A stretch of DNA of 7,665 bases from Micrococcales bacterium. Lineage in GTDB: Bacteria; Actinomycetota; Actinomycetes; Actinomycetales; Dermatophilaceae. The notes under the pieces were generated by a model. The model was not told the origin of the DNA and ran no database searches. It saw nothing but the letters and a program-made list of their open reading frames with translations. The stretch lies in the NCBI GenBank assembly GCA_003157445.1, contig PMJN01000474.1, forward strand, positions 509 to 8,173, given 5' to 3'. The translations under genes were made by a program, and so were the position numbers. This document shows, piece by piece, positions 1-5,651 of the stretch (its first letter is position 1; each line of letters starts with the position of its first letter).

Positions 1-78
1 GCCTCGATCAACGGCAGACTCCTGGCGCAGACGGAAGTCACGCTTCAAATGAACTCTGTGGTTCAGCCCGCTCCGTAA
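1..78 (+). CDS. C-terminal end of a DUF3494 (ice-binding-like) family protein, partial
   Basis: The window opens inside an open frame that reads from base 1 to a TAA stop at 76-78, giving 25 residues. The stretch INGRLLAQTEVTLQMNSV resembles the last beta-solenoid rung of DUF3494 proteins, which commonly end with a GxxxNGRxLAxTxxVTLxxN pattern before a short tail. Proteins of this family are usually secreted; some bind ice and many are cell-surface adhesin-like proteins of unknown ligand. The start, signal peptide and most of the domain lie left of the window, so the function of this copy cannot be judged. A strong hairpin begins 17 nt after the stop, which supports a real gene end. The assignment rests on a short segment recognised by eye. 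Confidence 0.6.
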   Translation, partial: ASINGRLLAQTEVTLQMNSVVQPAP

Positions 79-95
79 GTTTGCACGAACAACAC

Positions 96-134
96 GATCG
101 GGACCACGAAGGCACCCTCTTCGTGGTCCCGATC
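96..134 (+). terminator. Perfect 16-bp stem-loop terminator after the DUF3494-like gene
   Basis: Bases 96-111 (GATCGGGACCACGAAG) and 119-134 are exact reverse complements, with a 7-nt loop (GCACCCT). The stem begins 17 nt after the TAA at 76-78. There is no long T tract on the plus side, as is common for actinobacterial terminators. Bases left of the stem read on the minus strand contain several T residues, so it could work in both directions and also stop transcription entering from the decayed transposase on the right. Confidence 0.8.
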
Positions 135-183
135 TCTGCTTCCTACGCTGATGGAGAGCAGCCCAAGCGAACCATTGCCGGAC

Positions 184-340
184 CGGTATTTGTCACGGTG
201 AGTGAGCCCAAAGCGGTTAGGTGCCGATGGTTCATGTTCGTACCACTGCACAGAATCGACCAAGAAGCCGCGAGCATCTGCCAGGCAGCCGAGGCGCTGA
301 GGGAAGGCCGGGGCGTATTTTAACGTCTTCAACCGCATCA
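184..340 (-). pseudogene. Decayed C-terminal fragment of an IS3-family transposase (OrfB)
   Basis: Read on the minus strand from about 335, the frame gives LKTLKYAPAFPQRLGCLADA and then a WY at about 245-240. This matches the conserved end of IS3-family DDE transposases (pattern FKTLKYxPxFPxRFGSxxDARxxxxxFFxWYNxxHRHSxLGLLTP). After WY the frame must shift by one base (the G at 239) to continue as NMNHRHLTALGSLT, which restores the conserved HRHS.LG.LTP block. The D-D part of the catalytic triad, the upstream OrfA and both terminal inverted repeats are absent. The segment is therefore a frameshifted remnant with no activity. Just upstream, the usual linker before FKTLKY also seems shortened. 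The family call is confident; the exact edges are not. Confidence 0.75.
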
Positions 341-536
341 CACGAGGGACGCAAACTGCACCTCTGACAGCTCACCTCGGATCAAGTAAGGAGCGGCCGT
401 TGAGGTCAGGCTGGCCCGACCCGATTCACGTGTGTTGGAAATCCTCACTGGCCTACGGGACGATCAAAACGGCCAGGGAGTGGCGGTCAGGTGCTCCGAC
501 CGTTCCGCTTGTGGGACGCACCAGACTCGTGTGGGG
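341..536. other. Gap between the IS3 remnant and the racemase end, no gene seen
   Basis: I see no credible coding frame here. A short weak inverted repeat (CTGGCC at 448-453 and GGCCAG at 471-476, 17-nt loop) lies about 60 nt beyond the racemase stop but is too weak to call a terminator. More transposase sequence may have decayed beyond recognition near 341-360. Confidence 0.4.
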
Positions 537-1257
537 TCAGCCGCTTGAGGGTGTGGTCAGGGAAAACTCGACGGCCGCTTCGACGTGCAAGCGGGTGGTG
601 GGGAAAACAGGAACAGCGCTGTCCGCAGCGGAAACCAACAGCTCGATCTCGGTACAACCAAGGACAACGCTTTCAGCCCCCGCCTCGGCCAAGCCGGTGA
701 TGATGTTGCGATAGATCTGCCGGGACTCATCCAGCACCTTTCCGAGGCACAGCTCGTCGTAGATGATGCGATGCACCTCGGGCCCGTTCTGCCGCCGGTG
801 GGGTGAGCACTGTGAGCCCGTGGCTGGCAAGCCGGCATCGGTAGAAGTCCTGCTCCATGGTGAACGCGGTGCCGAGCAGCCCCACGGTGCTCAGCCCGGA
901 CTTGGTCACGGCTTGCGCGGTGGTGTTTGCCAGGTGCAGCAGCGGAATGTTGACGGCGGCCTGTACCTGGTCGGCGACCTTGTGCATCGTGTTCGTGCAC
1001 AGCAGCAGCACATCGGCTCCGCCGGCCTCGAGGCCCCTGGCCGCCTCGGCAAGCAGTTGCCCGGCTTCTTCCCAGCGCCCGGCCTCCTGAAGGGTCTCGA
1101 TGTCTGCGAAGTCCACTGAGGCCAGCAGGCATCGAGCCGAGTGCAAACCACCCAACCGCTCACGCACGAGCTCGTTGGCCAACCAGTAGTACGGAGCGCT
1201 GGACTCCCAGCTCATTCCGCCAAGCATCCCGATCACCCGCTGTTCACTTGTCCTCAT
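537..1257 (-). pseudogene. Aspartate/glutamate (broad amino-acid) racemase, frameshifted
   Basis: Cofactor-independent Asp/Glu racemase family, which interconverts L- and D-amino acids with two cysteines acting as acid and base. From the ATG at 1257 the protein begins MRTSEQRVIGMLGGMSWESS, with the family's GMLGGMSWEST-type start, and carries the first catalytic Cys in LLLCTNTMHK (Cys87). At GGGCCC (780-785) the frame breaks. The upstream frame runs on into unrelated sequence and stops at 727, while the family sequence resumes as PEVHRIIYDELCLG in the +1 frame, reaches the second Cys in VLGCTEIELL (Cys201 if repaired) and FPTTRLHVEAAV, and stops at 537. Removing one base in GGGCCC would give about 239 residues, a normal length. 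The truncated product lacks Cys201 and should be inactive. An alternative ATG lies at 1266. Either a true pseudogene or a homopolymer sequencing error. Confidence 0.88.
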
Positions 1258-1309
1258 GGGGAGCATTCTCAACCCTGACCGTCGCCCAGTCCGCATCAGG
1301 ATGGCTGAC

Positions 1310-1329
1310 CGGTCACCGATCGGTGACCG
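1310..1329. promoter_or_regulatory. 20-bp perfect palindrome, candidate operator for the divergent pair
   Basis: CGGTCACCGATCGGTGACCG is a perfect inverted repeat with no spacer. It lies in the 82-bp gap between the divergent racemase (start 1257) and acetyltransferase (start 1340), ending 10 bp before the latter's ATG. Perfect palindromes of this size between divergent genes are typical operators for dimeric TetR- or MarR-type repressors. No regulator gene is present in the window, so the cognate protein is unknown. I could not pick convincing -35/-10 boxes. Confidence 0.6.
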
Positions 1330-1339
1330 ACCATAGACC

Positions 1340-1869
1340 ATGCTGTTTGGTGTGAATGTGCGCCCTCGTACGGATGAAGACCTCGCAGGCTGCGTCCGCG
1401 CGCTTGGGGCGGTGCACATGGCGGATGACTACCCGACGTGGTGGCCTGTGGACCCAGCCGGGTGGCTCAGCGCCCGAACGGGTGCGCAGCGGCATGGGTC
1501 GCTCACGATGACGTGACCGGCTCAATCCTGGGTCACGTCTGTGTTGTGCGTGGGGTCGACGACCCGGTGGTCGCTTTGCTGACCGGTGTCAGCACGGACT
1601 GCCTGGCCAGCGTCTCGCGTCTGTTTGTGTCACCGGTTGCGCGCGGCCGGGGACTCGGGCTTGGCACGTCGTTGCTCGCGGCAGTGTCGTCGTGGACGTC
1701 GGCGCGTGACTGTCGACTGATGCTCGATGTTGTCGATGTCGGAACATCAGCGATCAGGCTGTATGAGCGCCTTGGTTGGCGCCTGGTGGACCGTCGGCAG
1801 GCCGACTGGGTCACACCGCAGGGCGAACGGCTGCCCGTGCGGATCTACCTCGCTCCGGAAGGCGAATGA
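1340..1869 (+). pseudogene. GNAT-family N-acetyltransferase, frameshifted
   Basis: GNAT enzymes transfer an acetyl group from acetyl-CoA to an amine. From ATG 1340 the frame reads VRPRTDEDLAGCVRALGAVH and then YPTWWPVDPAGWLS, a typical N-terminus, but ends at TGA 1514-1516 after 58 residues. The family sequence continues in another frame as AAAWVAHDD (from 1486), LGHVCVVRGVDDPVV, SRLFVSPVARGRGLG (acetyl-CoA loop at about 1642-1659), then LYERLGWRLVDRR and a WVTP..ERLPVRIYLAP tail, ending at TGA 1867-1869. The net loss of one base lies between 1472 and 1491. The downstream part alone (GTG 1438) lacks the first strand and helix, so an intact enzyme is unlikely. GTG 1352 is an alternative start; neither start has a clear Shine-Dalgarno. 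The substrate cannot be inferred. Confidence 0.85.
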
Positions 1870-1990
1870 CTGCGGCACAGGTCCGGCCTCCGCCGCGATA
1901 GGCCGCCGTCCCACAGGGGGGATCTCTGGGCTCAGAAGGCAAGTGCGACGGCACCCAGCGTCGGTGTCCCGCCAGGGATCGGCTTATCGG
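1851..1990 (+). repeat. Diverged repeat, copy A (pairs with 6225-6302)
   Basis: Two blocks here match 6225-6302 in the same orientation. Block one spans the acetyltransferase stop (GGCGAATGACTG against GGCGAACGACTG). Block two, about 1928-1990, is centred on GGCACCCAGCGTCGGTGTCC against GGCACCCACCGTCGGCGTCC and ends GATCGGCTTATCGG against GATCAGCCTACGG. Identity by eye is roughly 80% in the core. Copy A has about 55 extra bases between the blocks. No coding function is evident. Confidence 0.5.
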
Positions 1991-2179
1991 ATCGCTCAGA
2001 GGATCGGTGGATATGAGACAAACGTCCTCCCAGGTCCCGTGGCCGAAAACTGGAGTGCGGTAATCGGCGCACGATGCCTGCGGCTGCGAGATCTCCACGA
2101 TCGCTGTCCGAGCACGTTCGGGCGGACTTGTGCAGAATGGTTATCTCCCAAACTTGGCCGCGGACTCTGGAGGATTCTT

Positions 2180-2848
2180 GTGAGGACGTTCGTCTTGATC
2201 CCGGGCGCCGGAGGTGCCGCCTGGTACTGGCATCGCGTCGTCCCGTTGCTACAGGAGGAGGGGCACGAGGCGATTGCCGTAGACCTGCCCGGCGACGACG
2301 AGCTCGCGGGCCTGCCCGAGTACACGCGGGAGGTCGTGAACGCGATTGGCGACCGCGTCGACGTGGTGATCGTCGCGCAGTCGCTAGGCGGATTCACTGC
2401 ACCGCTGGTGGCAGCGAAGGTCCCGGTATCCGCCCTCGTCTTCGTGAACGCGATGATCCCAATGCCAGGGGAGACGCCCGGCGCGTGGTGGGACGCCACT
2501 GGATCGCTCCAAGCACGTGAAGCCGCAGCGCAACAGGGTGGTTACGGTACCGAGTTCGACCCGGCCCTCTATTTCCTGCACGACGTCCCGCCCGAGGTCG
2601 CTGCCACAGGAGAGCCGTACCAGCGCCGCGAGGCTGACGCGGTCTTCGGGTCGGTCTGCAGCTTTGAGGCGTGGCCGTCCGTCCCGATTCGCGTCGTGGT
2701 CGGTGCGGACGACCGGTTCTTTCCCGTCGAGTTTCAATGGGCCCTGGCCCGGGATCGCCTGCGTGTCGAGGCGGACGTGTTGCCCGGCGGCCACCTGATC
2801 GCGTTGTCGCAACCCCTTGGGCTCGCGAAGTATCTGCTGAGCGTCTGA
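2180..2848 (+). CDS. Alpha/beta hydrolase (esterase-like, AB_hydrolase_6 type)
   Basis: A 222-residue single-domain alpha/beta hydrolase, probably cytosolic since no signal peptide or membrane segment is visible. It starts VRTFVLIPGAGGAAWYWHRV, where PGAGG (residues 8-12) is the oxyanion-hole loop. The nucleophile elbow is AQSLGG with Ser68; the usual GHSxGG is changed to AQSLGG, as in several actinobacterial esterase-like members. The likely acid is Asp177 or Asp178 in GADDRFFP, and His205 in GGHLIALSQP completes the triad. The length is typical of this small subfamily. I chose GTG 2180 because GGAGG at 2169-2173 sits 6 nt upstream and the fold begins there; the frame is open back to 1727, but that extension has no homology-like sequence. 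The gene stands alone. The substrate is unknown; family members include esterases and C-C hydrolases. Confidence 0.9.
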   Translation: MRTFVLIPGAGGAAWYWHRVVPLLQEEGHEAIAVDLPGDDELAGLPEYTREVVNAIGDRVDVVIVAQSLGGFTAPLVAAKVPVSALVFVNAMIPMPGETPGAWWDATGSLQAREAAAQQGGYGTEFDPALYFLHDVPPEVAATGEPYQRREADAVFGSVCSFEAWPSVPIRVVVGADDRFFPVEFQWALARDRLRVEADVLPGGHLIALSQPLGLAKYLLSV

Positions 2849-2853
2849 TCCGA

Positions 2854-2866
2854 CCAGGGTGCCTGG
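2854..2866 (+). terminator. Short hairpin after the hydrolase stop
   Basis: CCAGG (2854-2858) and CCTGG (2862-2866) form a 5-bp stem with a 3-nt loop, 5 nt after the hydrolase TGA. It is correctly placed but short and has no T tract, so it is only a weak candidate. Confidence 0.3.
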
Positions 2867-3175
2867 CGAATGCCCGCACGGTGGGGTTACATCTTTGAAC
2901 CGGTGGTGCTGTCCGATCACGCATCCTTTGCGGACATCCGTGGACCGGGATGGGCTCGATTCCCCAATCTGCCCGGCGGCCCGGCAGACCGTGTCACGGG
3001 GGAGACCCTCCACCGAATTCCGGCGTGCATAACCATGCATAGACGCAGCCCGGCCAAACTACTGGATGTCTGCCGCGATCCGCCCGCTCGCGAGGTGAGT
3101 CTTACCGCCGTGTTTCGGCGATGCTGACGACCGGATCTGCCGCGATGCGATCGCGTCGACTGTGTGCGAGCGACG
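2867..3175. other. Stretch of about 310 bp with no recognisable gene
   Basis: Frames on both strands are open in places because the DNA is GC-rich, but none gives a protein I recognise, and none has a good ribosome binding site. A small interrupted repeat (TGCAT-AACC-ATGCA, about 3028-3041) is the only structure noted. Confidence 0.4.
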
Positions 3176-3559
3176 TCAGCCGCCAGGAGCAAGTGCGCGA
3201 TCGACGAAGCCCTTGTCGAACATGCCATCAGCCACCGCAGCGAGCAGGGATTCCCTGGTGTGAATACGGTCGGCGTAGGCCTGAAGATCCTCGGCCATAA
3301 ATCGAAAGGCCCCCTCACGCTCACCATGATTGATGAGGTCATGCCTGTGGTCGAAAACCATCGTGAAGTAGGACTGGTGATCATCGAAGCGACTATCAAC
3401 CGCCTCGTCTGGCACGCGGCTGCCGAGCATTGAGTAATCCATGTAGACCGCGCATTCGTCGGCGTGGCTTGGCAGCGACTTGTCGCCGTCGGTCGGTTGA
3501 ACGCCAACCATCATCGCCCAACTCGAGTGACTCCCACGCTCCAACTCGAAGATCCACAA
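3176..3559 (-). CDS. Hypothetical protein, possibly the 3' part of a broken gene
   Basis: An open frame of 127 residues from a TTG at 3559, ending with TGA at 3176-3178. I do not recognise the family. The sequence looks protein-like: balanced acidic and aromatic content, blocks such as ECAVYMDYSMLGSR, FTMVFDHRHDLINHGERE and ESLLAAVADGMFDKGF, and mostly G/C third positions. It has no signal peptide, transmembrane segment or catalytic motif I can name. TTG 3559 lacks a Shine-Dalgarno; ATG 3514 (MMVGVQPTDG) with GGGAG upstream is another start. The frame is open for seven more codons (FAIKPDL) to a TGA at 3581-3583, and beyond this stop the same frame is open again to about 3730. The present frame may thus be the surviving end of a longer gene broken by a nonsense change and by the IS1380 piece. 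Confidence 0.4.
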   Translation of the reverse strand: MWIFELERGSHSSWAMMVGVQPTDGDKSLPSHADECAVYMDYSMLGSRVPDEAVDSRFDDHQSYFTMVFDHRHDLINHGEREGAFRFMAEDLQAYADRIHTRESLLAAVADGMFDKGFVDRALAPGG

Positions 3560-3737
3560 GAGGTCGGGCTTGATCGCGAATCACCGAGAGCGACCACGCC
3601 GCTCGAATGTCTTCGCGTTCATCGCCTTTGACGCCGCCGCGTGCAGGGTCGTTGCACCCAGGGCCCCATCCTCGCGGGAAAAGCTCCACGACCGCCTCAG
3701 ACGTCCGCATCTGCCGCTGAGGACATGGGCCACAGCC

Positions 3738-3887
3738 GCTCAGGTGTTGGTCGGCCAGCTTCGCAAGGCCCGCTGACCGTGCCAGGACCAGCATCGGGAC
3801 CAGCATCGGGACCAGCCCAGCAGACGACACGAGATTCGGGTCATCGAACACCGCTGACTTGACCGGGCGAGTGTGAGAAAGTTGCAT
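3738..3887 (-). pseudogene. N-terminal fragment of an IS1380-family transposase
   Basis: From ATG 3887 the frame reads MQLSHTRPVKSAVFDDPNLV, then SSAGLVP, VLARSAGL and KLADQHLS. This is the characteristic N-terminus of actinobacterial IS1380-family DDE transposases (MQxSH...FDDPNLVSxAGLVPVxxLAxxxGLxxLADxHL). Homology stops after about 50 residues, whereas the family protein is about 450 residues and carries its DDE domain further on. The same frame runs on to 3396 with unrelated sequence. A GGAAGGG about 10 nt before the ATG may be the original ribosome binding site. A 12-bp tandem duplication adds MLVP to the GLVP segment. The fragment cannot transpose. It marks an old insertion followed by deletion of the rest of the element. 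Confidence 0.8.
3785..3816. repeat. 12-bp tandem repeat, 2.7 copies, inside the IS1380 fragment
   Basis: The unit GGACCAGCATCG occurs at 3785-3796 and 3797-3808, then partially (GGACCAGC) at 3809-3816. On the minus strand it encodes LVPMLVPMLV where the transposase family has a single GLVPVL-type segment. It is in frame and probably arose by replication slippage after the gene lost function. Confidence 0.85.
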
Positions 3888-4100
3888 CTGCAGGATGCCC
3901 TTCCGGCTGGTCGAATTTGGGTCCTTAGATAAGTCCAATTCTCCCGGTACGTAAGGGCATTCTCGCGTTACGACCCACTCAGCGGACCATCAACATCGGT
4001 GGATCGAGGCTAAGGGGCTCACGCCGAAATAGCTGCCGAATCGGTGAGAGAAAAATCCATCGAAGTCGTCCCAGCGCAACTGCCCAGCCGTAACCGGACC
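3888..4100. other. Gap holding a possible IS1380 outer end
   Basis: No gene is seen. On the minus strand, CCCTTACGTACC (3946-3957) lies about 60 nt upstream of the transposase ATG and starts with CC, as IS1380-family ends do, so it is a possible left terminal repeat. No partner repeat or target duplication was found. The rest, 3958-4100, is the downstream flank of the DUF4352 gene, without a clear terminator. Confidence 0.25.
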
Positions 4101-4847
4101 TCAGGGCGAATACGGAGGAGTTGTGTCCTCTGTTGGGGTTGTGCCGTCCGTTGGGGTTGGGTCCTGCCATGGCACCGCGGTCTGCATTGGTAGCCCTTTC
4201 TTGCGCTCCTCGTCGGTGAGCGTGAAGTCCACCCCTGCCGGGTATTCAGTCAGACGGGAGGGGTTCAGAACGATGGCCACGATTGGCCTAGACGCGTCGG
4301 TAGCGTCGAACAACAAGCGGGCATGCATCGACTGCCCCGGATGGACCACCTGGGTATAGGACTTGGGGTCACGATTGGCCGCGTTAGTAGCGACTGAGTT
4401 CATTCGGCTGGATGTCCCGTCGCCACGAACGGCCTCAAGGTACTGCGGCAGGTCGAACACGTGATCCTCTGTGCTGGTGTTGGCCATGGTTACCGCAACG
4501 GTGCAGAAAGGACCACCGGCTATGGGAGTCCCGGTGCTCCCGATGGATTTCCCGCAGGTGAACGAGGTGACCTGGAGGGTGGATGGCTGGGGCTGGTATG
4601 GGTCAACATCCCCCACAGGGACTACCTCGCCGATCTGGTACCCAGGGTGCAGGAGCTGTTCGAGGTCATCGGCCGCTGAGGCCTTCTTTCCCTGCTCATT
4701 CACCGAGTGGCTAAGAGCCCCTAGGAAGAGGTAGAGGGCGGCCACCGGGATGAGGGTCACGACAGCCAGCGCTCCGACTATCCATAGCAGCACTCGCTTC
4801 CACCCCGATTTCGGGGGCTTTGGTGCGGGAGTCGAGCGCGTGATCAA
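4101..4847 (-). CDS. Membrane-anchored DUF4352 domain protein
   Basis: A 248-residue protein with a short basic cytoplasmic tail, one hydrophobic helix at about residues 19-43 (VLLWIVGALAVVTLIPVAAL and following), a linker and an extracellular DUF4352 immunoglobulin-like domain at about 88-200. Typical DUF4352 features are visible: the VTSFTCG strand, GGPFCTVAVTMANTS, an acidic FDLPQYLEAVRGDG segment, and VHPGQSMHARLLFDA followed by a hydrophobic strand. Cys98 and Cys115 are placed as the usual disulfide pair. The tail after about residue 225 is rich in Pro, Thr and acidic residues and looks unstructured. There is no lipobox, so it is a signal-anchor protein. The start is TTG 4847, since no other start precedes the helix at good spacing; AGGAAG upstream is a moderate Shine-Dalgarno. 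Family members are secreted or surface proteins of unknown role. The gene seems monocistronic. Confidence 0.85.
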   Translation of the reverse strand: MITRSTPAPKPPKSGWKRVLLWIVGALAVVTLIPVAALYLFLGALSHSVNEQGKKASAADDLEQLLHPGYQIGEVVPVGDVDPYQPQPSTLQVTSFTCGKSIGSTGTPIAGGPFCTVAVTMANTSTEDHVFDLPQYLEAVRGDGTSSRMNSVATNAANRDPKSYTQVVHPGQSMHARLLFDATDASRPIVAIVLNPSRLTEYPAGVDFTLTDEERKKGLPMQTAVPWQDPTPTDGTTPTEDTTPPYSP

Positions 4848-4903
4848 GGCCTACTCTTCCTAAGTGAGTTCAGATCGCTTCGTGGAAACTCAGTTTGTCT
4901 CCG

Positions 4904-4918
4904 TGCTGTGAGACAGCA
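4904..4918. promoter_or_regulatory. Interrupted palindrome upstream of the DUF4352 gene
   Basis: TGCTGT-GAG-ACAGCA is a perfect 6-bp inverted repeat with a 3-bp centre, lying 56 bp upstream of the TTG start at 4847. The position suits an operator or promoter-proximal site, but the repeat is short and could be chance. Confidence 0.3.
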
Positions 4919-5446
4919 TCGGTTCGGATCCCAACGACTCCTTCCGCAGGCAGGCTACTGGATCCTTCGCGCCACGTTGGCCTCACTCACATCCCACGAG
5001 TGGACCTCGCCCAAGCGGCTTCGTCCAGGACAGCACCCGGTAGGCGTCGGGGCGTAATAGCAACGGCACTGCCATTGACGTTCAGTCTTCGACTGTTGCC
5101 AGATCGCATCCGACGGAATTGGCCACAGAAACTCATTTGCCGCATTGGGTGTGCGGTCTTGTCCGGTGATGGATGGCGACCGGACACGGATCCCCATATA
5201 GGACGACGGGCAGGACGTGACGTGGTGACTGATTGAGCGTCCCGCCGCTGCCGCAGGGGGTTCCACATCCGTTGCCCGCGGCCTCCCGCTCTATGCCGCG
5301 TTGCGGTGGGGACGCAAGCCGGGCGGAACAAAGTCAGTTTGCCATGCGCAGTCGCGATGGGTCGGGCCAGGATTGCGGTTGCTCGCCGCTGTGGCTTACG
5401 TACTCCAAGTAATGCCAATCCGTGAGCAAGGAGGTCGAATCCGCTG
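4919..5446. other. About 530 bp without a recognisable gene
   Basis: Frames on either strand give low-complexity, Arg/Pro/Ser-rich translations typical of non-coding GC-rich DNA, and no domain is recognised. The only structure noted is an inverted repeat, TGTCCGGT (5160-5167) and ACCGGACA (5179-5186), with an 11-nt loop. It is not next to any gene end I can identify. Confidence 0.45.
5160..5186. repeat. Orphan 8-bp inverted repeat
   Basis: TGTCCGGT and ACCGGACA are exact reverse complements separated by GATGGATGGCG. It could be a terminator hairpin, a regulator site or the relic of a mobile-element end. Nothing around it decides. Confidence 0.35.
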
Positions 5447-5563
5447 ATGATTGCCAGTCGTCCGACCATGCATGAACACGCATTCGTGCAGGTCAGGGGT
5501 CCGCCACGCGTGTTGCTTTCAGTGGGGCAGCAGGGACTTGAACCCTGGACCGACGGATTATGA
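5447..5563 (+). CDS. Possible 38-residue small ORF with a strong Shine-Dalgarno
   Basis: AAGGAGGT at 5428-5435 is a full match to the anti-Shine-Dalgarno, followed 11 nt later by ATG 5447. The frame reads MIASRPTMHEHAFVQVRGPP and continues antisense through the tRNA fragment to a TGA at 5561-5563. The C-terminal 14 residues come from the reverse strand of a tRNA, which argues against an old protein gene. No family is recognised and the spacing is slightly long. It is listed only because of the ribosome binding site. Confidence 0.15.
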   Translation: MIASRPTMHEHAFVQVRGPPRVLLSVGQQGLEPWTDGL

Positions 5564-5564
5564 G
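5523..5564 (-). tRNA. 3' fragment of tRNA-Met(CAU), probable att site
   Basis: The minus strand from 5564 reads the anticodon loop CTCATAA (anticodon CAT, complement of 5560-5562), the 3' side of the anticodon stem (TCCGT), a short variable region, a perfect T arm (CAGGG, loop TTCAAGT, CCCTG), the acceptor 3' strand CTGCCCC and discriminator A at 5523. CCA is not encoded. The 5' half (acceptor 5' strand, D arm, anticodon stem 5' side) is absent: bases beyond 5564 do not continue the tRNA. A tRNA cut exactly at the anticodon loop and kept to its 3' end is the usual identity segment left at one junction when a tyrosine recombinase integrates a mobile element into a tRNA gene. The intact tRNA would lie at the element's other end. 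CAU could also be tRNA-Ile2, which the fragment cannot exclude. Confidence 0.85.
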
Positions 5565-5651
5565 AGCGATCGAAAGCCGCACGGAACGCTCACGATCCGC
5601 CGTTTTGTGCTTGGTTGCTTGACACTGGCAGACCTTGCTGACCAGCGTTTC

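Noticed and set aside
81..323. An 80-residue plus-strand frame
   Set aside because: It runs through the terminator hairpin and is antisense to the IS3 remnant; no RBS or motif.
448..476. Inverted repeat CTGGCC/GGCCAG downstream of the racemase
   Set aside because: A 6-bp stem with a 17-nt loop, 60 nt from the stop, is too weak to call a terminator.
557..1132. A 191-residue minus-strand frame through the racemase
   Set aside because: It is the third frame of the broken racemase. Only its last residues touch family sequence and it lacks both cysteines in context.
1727..2179. N-terminal extension of the hydrolase frame back to 1727
   Set aside because: It overlaps the acetyltransferase out of frame, has no hydrolase-like sequence, and the RBS at 2169-2173 fixes GTG 2180 as start.
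2384..3040. Long minus-strand frames (up to 218 residues) opposite the hydrolase
   Set aside because: They are antisense to a gene with a clear catalytic triad and RBS, are Arg/Gly/Pro-rich, and carry no motif. They arise from GC-rich codon structure.
4987..5469. A 160-residue minus-strand frame in the empty stretch
   Set aside because: Arg-rich, no motif, no RBS; it overlaps other equally poor frames.
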